A stretch of DNA of 29,664 nucleotides from the NCBI GenBank assembly GCA_038251625.1, contig JBBSBE010000040.1:1-29664 (forward strand), given 5' to 3'. Positions within the stretch are counted from its first letter, which is position 1. Each line of letters begins with the position of its first letter. Both the position numbers and the translations under genes were made by a program. The notes under the pieces are model-generated. The model was not told the DNA's origin. It did not search any database and was given only the letters and a program-made list of their open reading frames with translations. This DNA comes from JBBQXK01 sp038251625. GTDB lineage: Bacteria; Pseudomonadota; Alphaproteobacteria; Rhodobacterales; Rhodobacteraceae. Positions 25,901 to 29,664 of the stretch are shown here, in pieces.

Positions 25901-26365
25901 CAGGAAAAGAAATCGGCGCGGGGCAACCGTTTTGCCTTCGTCGGGCTCAGCGATCCGACGGGGCTTTACGAAGTGACGGTCTTTTCCGACACGCTGGAAG
26001 CGGCACGCGACCTGCTCGATCCGGGGCGCAATGTGGTGCTGACCGTGGAGGCGACGCCCGAGGGCGAGAACGTGAAGCTTCTGGCACGGGCTGTGCAGGC
26101 CGTGGATGCGGTGGCGGAAGACGCCGCGCCGATGGGCCTGCGCATCCACCTCGAACGTGCCGAGGGTGCCGCCTCTGTCGCGGCCCTGCTCGCCCGCGTG
26201 CTGGCCGACGGCGGGCGCGCCCGTGCGCCCGTGCGCCTTTGCGTGTCCGATGCCGAGACGGGGCGCGAGATCGACATTGCCTTGCCGCAGGATTACCCGG
26301 TGACACCGAAGGTCAAAAGCGCGCTGCGTGCAGCGGCCGGCGTGCTGATGGTCGAGGATCTCTGA
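22928..26365 (+). CDS. dnaE: DNA polymerase III alpha subunit
   Basis: This is the 1145-residue replicative polymerase subunit. The PHP domain opens FIHLRVHTEYSLLEGA (residues 6-21). The polymerase core shows GPGRGSGAGSLVAYAL and PDFDIDF, whose acidic residues D403 and D405 match the catalytic pair of E. coli (D401, D403). Fingers follow, with FQVESSGMMDALRRMKP, GIIVYQEQVMEIAQVMAGYS and GFNKSHAAAYA. A helix-hairpin-helix region and an OB fold (PLVAKIAGSVASRQEKKSARG) lie in the last third. Length is normal for DnaE1. A good ribosome site (GGGTAAGG) precedes the ATG. It diverges from xdhA and converges with slyX across a 374-base gap. It synthesises both strands of the chromosome in the Pol III holoenzyme. 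No truncation is seen. Confidence 0.97.
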   Translation: MADPRFIHLRVHTEYSLLEGAVPVKKLVGLCVDARMPAVAVTDTNNMFAALEFSTLAMAVGVQPILGCQISLAHDPAAPGERPRTPAPIVLLAQSEAGYLNLLKLNSALYIGKAGQLPQVTLAELTAHAGGLICLTGGSEGPLGRFFAAGQGAKARALAEALARAFGDRLYVELQRHPGEDGRLADTARAVERGHVELAYDMGLPIVATNDVYFPKPSMYQAHDALICIAEGAYVDQQAPRRRLTPQHYFKSEAEMAALFADLPEALENTVEIARRCAYAAKKRAPILPKFADNEVAELRRQAQEGLVARLAIIPHAATVEVYQARLDFELKIIEQMGFPGYFLIVADFIQWAKKQGIPVGPGRGSGAGSLVAYALTITDLDPLRYGLLFERFLNPERVSMPDFDIDFCMDRREEVIAYVQGKYGRDRVGQIITFGALLSKAAVRDVGRVLQMPYGQVDRLSKMIPVEGVKPVSITKALADEPRLREAAKEEVVARLLDYGAQIEGLLRNASTHAAGVVIGDRPLDELVPLYQDPRSDMPATQFNMKWVEAAGLVKFDFLGLKTLTVIQNALDLLRLRGVDVDISLIPLDDRKSYELYAAARTTAVFQVESSGMMDALRRMKPTCIEDIVALVALYRPGPMENIPTYCEVKNGLRALESIHPSIDHILKETQGIIVYQEQVMEIAQVMAGYSLGGADLLRRAMGKKIPEEMAKERPKFIEGAIANGVTKDKAGEVFDLLEKFANYGFNKSHAAAYAVVSYQTAWLKANHPVEFMAAVMNCDIHLTDKLALYKREVDKLGIRTVAPCVNASEATFSVRDGAVVYALGALKNVGVEAMRAIVAARGDRPFTTLFDVARRVDLKRLGKRPLEMLARAGGFDALDGNRARVFEALDGLVAYSAAIHDARASSQVSLFGEAGADVPEPRLGSRDDWLAVERLTQEHQAIGFYLSGHPLDDYMGALKRQGVQTLAEVQAAAERGPLVAKIAGSVASRQEKKSARGNRFAFVGLSDPTGLYEVTVFSDTLEAARDLLDPGRNVVLTVEATPEGENVKLLARAVQAVDAVAEDAAPMGLRIHLERAEGAASVAALLARVLADGGRARAPVRLCVSDAETGREIDIALPQDYPVTPKVKSALRAAAGVLMVEDL

Positions 26366-26370
26366 ACCCC

Positions 26371-26470
26371 CGGCCGCGTTGGCGCGCTGAGAGCGCGGGG
26401 GAGGAAGGGGGGCGCTGCCCCCCTCGGCCTCTGGCCTCACCCCCCGGGATATTTTTGCAGAAAAGAAGAT
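26371..26470 (+). repeat. Inverted repeat, left copy
   Basis: This ~100-base copy begins CGGCCGCGTTGGC just after the dnaE stop. It holds the hairpin GGGGGGC-GCT-GCCCCCC (26407-26423) and a small GGCC/GGCC hairpin. It then has CTCACCCCCCGGGATATTTTTG and ends in AGAAAAGAAG. It is matched by the inverted right copy at 26625-26728. The first hairpin may also help end dnaE transcription. Confidence 0.75.
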
Positions 26471-26503
26471 GGAAGGGGTACCTATCTGTGCTCAGGAAGG
26501 TCC

Positions 26504-26580
26504 GGCGCCCCGCTCGGAGAGTGCTCCAGCCGCGGGGCGCCTTCTCCTCTGGCGGTCATCGGCTTCCCAGCCTGTACCGC
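26504..26580. other. Two nested hairpins between the inverted repeats
   Basis: A perfect 10-bp stem, GGCGCCCCGC (26504-26513) with GCGGGGCGCC (26532-26541), encloses a smaller hairpin, GGAG-AGTG-CTCC. A second nested pair follows: GCGGT (26552-26556) with ACCGC (26576-26580) around GGCT-TCCC-AGCC. The region has no coding potential I trust. It could be a structured RNA, or the core of a non-autonomous mobile element. Confidence 0.55.
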
Positions 26581-26624
26581 GTGTCAACGTTCGGCTGATT
26601 CTGACTAAGAAGACTATAAAAGCT

Positions 26625-26728
26625 CTTCTTCTCTGGAAAAATATCCTCGGGGGGTGAGCCGCGCACGCGGTGAGGGGGGCAGAAGGCCCCCCTTCTTCCC
26701 TCGCGTGCTTCGCTTGCCAACGCGGCCG
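26625..26728 (-). repeat. Inverted repeat, right copy
   Basis: Read on the minus strand this is a diverged copy of 26371-26470. The matching blocks are CGGCCGCGTTGGC, then a GGGGGGC..GCCCCCC-type hairpin (here with CCTTCT in the centre), then CTCACCCCCCGAGGATATTTTT, then AGAGAAGAAG. It ends 12 bases beyond the slyX stop. In this orientation it may act as the slyX terminator. Confidence 0.75.
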
Positions 26729-26739
26729 GGCAGCTTGTG

Positions 26740-26940
26740 CTACCAGTGCGGCGGTCGCTGGTTCGGGTCGCCGGGGGCCAGTCCGTCTGCCTCTCGCGCC
26801 GCTTCCCGTTCCATCAGCATCGCGACGCGGCGGGTCAGCCGGTCGATCTCGCCGCCTTGCGCATGCGCGCGGTCCGACAGATCGTCCACCGCCCGCAGAA
26901 GATGCGCGATCCGTTCTTCCAGCGCCTCGATCCGGTCCAT
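26740..26940 (-). CDS. slyX: SlyX-family protein
   Basis: This is a 66-residue coiled-coil protein of the SlyX family, whose function is unknown. LEERIAHLLRAVDDLSDRAHAQGGEIDRLTRRVAMLMER shows heptad spacing through residues 5-45. The C-terminus ends PPHW; the SlyX family characteristically ends PPHY. The ATG at 26940 gives the normal length. An in-frame ATG at 26955 adds five residues and has an AAGGCGG site, so it cannot be excluded. The gene converges with dnaE and diverges from hisS, with about 66-80 bases between the two starts for both promoters. Confidence 0.86.
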   Translation of the reverse strand: MDRIEALEERIAHLLRAVDDLSDRAHAQGGEIDRLTRRVAMLMEREAAREADGLAPGDPNQRPPHW

Positions 26941-27020
26941 GCCTGCCGCCCCCATCCGCTTGCCGCCTTGCGGCCCATCCGTTACACGCCAGCGCACAGG
27001 ACAGGATAGGGAAAATCCCC

Positions 27021-28526
27021 ATGGCCAAGGAGAAACCCGCCCGCCGCCCCCGTGCCGAGACGCCGAAGGGCTTTCGCGACATTTTCGGGGCCGAGGTCGA
27101 GGCGCGGCGCGCGATGCTGGACACCATCGCCGGCGTCTATCACGCGCATGGGTTCGAGCCTCTCGAGACGAGCGCCGTCGAGACGGTCGAGGCCCTTGGC
27201 AAGTTCCTGCCCGATGTGGATCGCCCGAACGAAGGCGTTTTTGCCTGGCAGGACGAGGACGAGGCCTGGCTTGCACTGCGCTATGACCTGACGGCACCGC
27301 TCGCCCGGGTGGCGGCCCAGTACCGCAACGACCTGCCCTTCCCCTATCGCCGCTACGCGATGGGCCCGGTGTGGCGCAACGAAAAGCCGGGGCCGGGGCG
27401 GTTCCGGCAGTTCACGCAATGCGACGCCGATACGGTGGGCAGCGCATCGGTGGCGGCGGACGCCGAGATCTGCGCGATGCTTGCCGAGGCGCTGGAGGCG
27501 CTAGGATTGCGCGATGACACGGTGATCCGGGTCAACAACCGTAAGGTTCTGAACGGGGTTTTGGATCACGCGTTCGGCTGGCGCCCAGACCGAGAAAACG
27601 CACAACTTTCTGCAGTCTACGACAGGGTAACCAAGCGAGAAGAGGTTCTGCGCGCGATCGACAAGTTTGATAAATTTGGTCGGACTGGCGTGCTTCAGCT
27701 TCTTATGGAAGGCCGGGAGGACGTTTCCGGTGACTTCACCAAGGGCTGTGGATTGACTGCAGACCAGTCCGAGATCGTATTGGCATTTCTTGAAGCGCGC
27801 GGCTCGGATAACGCGAAAACGAATGGAACGCTCTTTGAAATCGTGGGGTCAACCGTCGCAGGCAGGGAAGGCGTTCAAGAGTTAGAGGCGATGGTGGAGC
27901 TTTTTGACCGGATGGGCATAGGCTCCAACAGTATTGTCATCGACCCTTCCGTCGTGCGCGGCCTTGGCTACTACACCGGCCCCGTGTTCGAGGCCGAACT
28001 CACCTTCGAAGTGCTCGATGAAAAGGGCCGCCCGCGCCAGTTTGGCTCGGTGGCGGGGGGTGGGCGGTATGATGATCTTGTGAAGCGCTTCACCGGGCAG
28101 GAGGTTCCCGCGACGGGCGTTTCCATCGGGGTGGACCGGCTGTTGGCGGCGCTCGCTGCCAAGCGGGGGGCAGCAGTGCAGGCGCCGGGTCCGGTGGTGG
28201 TGACGGTGATGGACCGTGACCGGATGGCCGACTACATGGCGATGGCGGCAGAGTTGCGTCGTGCGGGTATCCGGGCCGAGGTGTACCTCGGCAACCCCAA
28301 GAACTTTGGCAACCAGTTGAAATACGCAGACAAGCGGCAAAGCCCGGTGGCCGTGATACAGGGCGGGGACGAGGCGGCGCGGGGCGTCGTGCAGGTCAAG
28401 GACCTGATCCTTGGCGCGAAGATCGCAGCAAGTGCCAGCCTTGAAGAATGGAAATCCCAGCCCGCGCAGGTCGAGGTGCCGCGCAGCGATCTGGTTTCCA
28501 CCGTGCGCCGGATGCTGGGCCGCTGA
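27021..28526 (+). CDS. hisS: Histidyl-tRNA synthetase, with an atypical middle segment
   Basis: This is a 501-residue class II aminoacyl-tRNA synthetase that charges tRNA-His with histidine. PKGFRDIFGAE marks motif 1 entry. RYDLTAPLARVAAQ follows, then motif 2 FPYRRYAMGPVWRNEKPGPGRFRQF with the conserved catalytic Arg. GLGYYTGPVFEAEL is the HisA loop, and GGGRYDDLVKRF and SIGVDRLLAAL are motif 3. The C-terminal anticodon-binding domain is normal. Bases about 27540-27955 (residues 173-312) are less GC-rich and use codons such as TTA, GTA, ATA and CGA that the ends avoid, while the protein reads through intact. I infer a recombined segment. The gene overlaps hisZ by one base (TGATG), so the his genes are translated together. 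Confidence 0.96.
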   Translation: MAKEKPARRPRAETPKGFRDIFGAEVEARRAMLDTIAGVYHAHGFEPLETSAVETVEALGKFLPDVDRPNEGVFAWQDEDEAWLALRYDLTAPLARVAAQYRNDLPFPYRRYAMGPVWRNEKPGPGRFRQFTQCDADTVGSASVAADAEICAMLAEALEALGLRDDTVIRVNNRKVLNGVLDHAFGWRPDRENAQLSAVYDRVTKREEVLRAIDKFDKFGRTGVLQLLMEGREDVSGDFTKGCGLTADQSEIVLAFLEARGSDNAKTNGTLFEIVGSTVAGREGVQELEAMVELFDRMGIGSNSIVIDPSVVRGLGYYTGPVFEAELTFEVLDEKGRPRQFGSVAGGGRYDDLVKRFTGQEVPATGVSIGVDRLLAALAAKRGAAVQAPGPVVVTVMDRDRMADYMAMAAELRRAGIRAEVYLGNPKNFGNQLKYADKRQSPVAVIQGGDEAARGVVQVKDLILGAKIAASASLEEWKSQPAQVEVPRSDLVSTVRRMLGR

Positions 28527-29596
28527 TGGCCACCAAGGCTGAAGCCCGCGCGGTGGGCGCGCGCATCCTCGCGGCCTTTCAGGCGGCCGGTGCCGTGCCG
28601 GTCGAGCCCGACATCCTGCAACCCGCCGAGGCGATCCTTGATCTTTACGGCGAGGATATCCGCGCCCGCGCCTATGTAACCGCCGATCCCTTGCGCGGCG
28701 AGATGATGCTGCGGCCCGATTTCACGCTGCCCGTCGTGCAGGCCCATATGGCCGAGGGGGCAGAGCCCGCGCGCTATTGCTATCTGGGCGAGGTTTTCCG
28801 CAGGCAGGACAGGCCCGTGGCGATGCGGGCCAGCGAACACATGCAGGCGGGCTACGAGGTGTTCGACCGCATGGCGCCAGAGGCTGCGGATGCCGAGGTT
28901 TTTGCGCTTTTCGCCGCAATGCTCGCGCCACTTCGCCTGACGGCAACGGTGGGGGATATCGGGTTGCTGACCGCCGCTGTCGCCGGTCTGGATACGCTGC
29001 CAGAACGCAAGCGCGCGCTGATGCGCCACATCTGGCGCCCGCGCCGGTTCCATGAGCTGCTCGGGCGGTATGCACATACCGGCCCGGTTCCGCCCGAACG
29101 GGCGGCGCTGCTGGCCGGGGCGCGGTCGCAGGCGCCGTGGATCGGGCTGCGCAGCGAGGCCGAGATGGAGGCGCGCATCGCCGTGCTGGCCCGGGATGCG
29201 GCAGCCCCGCCAATCCCTGCCGCCGCGGTGGCGGGGCTTGATGCGCTTTTCGCGTTGCAATGCCCGGCCATGGAAGCGCCCCGGCGTTTGGCGGCGCTGG
29301 AGCTTCCTGCCCTCGCCCCGGCCATCGCGCGGCTGGAGCGGCGGCTTGCGGCGCTGGAAGCGCGGGGGGTGGACCCTGCGGCGCTGCGGTTCGAGGCGAG
29401 CCATGGGCGCACCAGCATGGAATATTACGACGGCTTCGTCTTCACCTTCACCGCCGCTGACGCGAGCCTTCCCCCCGTGGCCACAGGTGGGCGGTACGAT
29501 GCGCTGACGCGGGTGCTGGGTCAGGGGCGCGAGATTCCGGCCGTCGGAGGGGTCATCCGCCCGGGCCTGGTGGCTGATCTGGAGGCGCGCGCATGA
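28526..29596 (+). CDS. hisZ: ATP phosphoribosyltransferase regulatory subunit
   Basis: This is a 356-residue HisZ, a class II synthetase fold that lost aminoacylation and serves as the regulatory partner of short-form HisG in the first step of histidine synthesis. It has LQPAEAILDLYGEDIRARAYVTAD, MMLRPDFTLPVVQAHM and YCYLGEVFRRQD, and it ends with GGRYDALTRVLG and a short tail. It lacks the C-terminal anticodon-binding domain of HisRS, as expected. The ATG at 28526 overlaps the hisS stop by one base. Its own TGA overlaps hisG (ATGA), which fits a HisZ-HisG complex made in equal amounts. Longer readings starting within hisS are not real. Confidence 0.93.
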   Translation: MATKAEARAVGARILAAFQAAGAVPVEPDILQPAEAILDLYGEDIRARAYVTADPLRGEMMLRPDFTLPVVQAHMAEGAEPARYCYLGEVFRRQDRPVAMRASEHMQAGYEVFDRMAPEAADAEVFALFAAMLAPLRLTATVGDIGLLTAAVAGLDTLPERKRALMRHIWRPRRFHELLGRYAHTGPVPPERAALLAGARSQAPWIGLRSEAEMEARIAVLARDAAAPPIPAAAVAGLDALFALQCPAMEAPRRLAALELPALAPAIARLERRLAALEARGVDPAALRFEASHGRTSMEYYDGFVFTFTAADASLPPVATGGRYDALTRVLGQGREIPAVGGVIRPGLVADLEARA

Positions 29597-29664
29597 ATTT
29601 GCGGCTGGGCGTGCCCTCGAAGGGGCGGCTGATGGAAGAGACCTTCGACTGGTTCGCCACGCGC
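29593..29664 (+). CDS. hisG: ATP phosphoribosyltransferase (short form), N-terminal part
   Basis: Only 24 codons are in the window. They read MNLRLGVPSKGRLMEETFDW, the normal opening of short HisG: a first strand followed by the PSKGRL loop. This enzyme joins ATP and PRPP in the first step of histidine biosynthesis and needs HisZ in this form. The start overlaps the hisZ stop by four bases. The rest is outside the window. Confidence 0.9.
   Translation, partial: MNLRLGVPSKGRLMEETFDWFATR

Noticed and set aside
26491..26510. AGGAAGGTCCGGCG, which recalls the 5' part of RNase P RNA
   Set aside because: The region is far too short for RNase P RNA, and none of its later conserved blocks is present.
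1..29664. CRISPR array, tRNA, rRNA, transposase or phage genes
   Set aside because: I read for regularly spaced direct repeats, tRNA-like T-loops and transposase or integrase proteins, and found none.

Overview
The window is a GC-rich stretch of bacterial chromosome. Several features point to an alphaproteobacterium of the Rhodobacteraceae: dnaE1 of the alphaproteobacterial kind, the hisS-hisZ-hisG order, an xdhABC operon with xdhC directly behind xdhB, the Zur/ZnuABC arrangement, and GC-rich palindromic repeats between genes. The assignment rests on gene content and protein style, not on a search. I see no rRNA, tRNA, CRISPR array, phage gene or transposase.

Bases 1-3175 hold the start of galM and a zinc-uptake divergon: znuA leftward, zur-znuC-znuB rightward. 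Two copies of the same 13-base palindrome, probable Zur boxes, sit in and beside the divergent promoter region. Bases 3243-8163 (rightward) encode an unknown exported protein, a GT39-type membrane glycosyltransferase, and a large FAD/folate enzyme of the dimethylglycine/sarcosine dehydrogenase family. Bases 8209-12700 (leftward) encode a DUF962/Mpo1-like membrane protein, a GH25 lysozyme-like lipoprotein, and a four-gene run: a 67-residue small protein, a 401-residue helical protein resembling DUF6895, a DAO-family FAD oxidoreductase and a DUF938-type methyltransferase. That run is the least explained part of the window and my main candidate for an undescribed system.

Bases 12907-22657 are one long leftward operon: xdhA-xdhB-xdhC, then the ATPase, two permeases and binding protein of a BMP-family (nucleoside/purine type) ABC transporter. 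Most junctions overlap by a few bases, and a clear intrinsic terminator closes the operon. The layout suggests uptake of a purine or nucleoside and oxidation of hypoxanthine/xanthine to urate. One GC-rich palindromic element lies between two transporter genes, and a related one lies in frame inside xdhC, where it adds about 45 residues.

Bases 22928-29664 are housekeeping: dnaE rightward, a 374-base convergent gap built as two inverted ~100-base repeats around a structured centre, slyX leftward, then hisS-hisZ-hisG rightward with overlapping ends; hisG is cut by the window edge. The middle third of hisS has clearly lower GC and different codon use from its two ends, which suggests a recombination mosaic.
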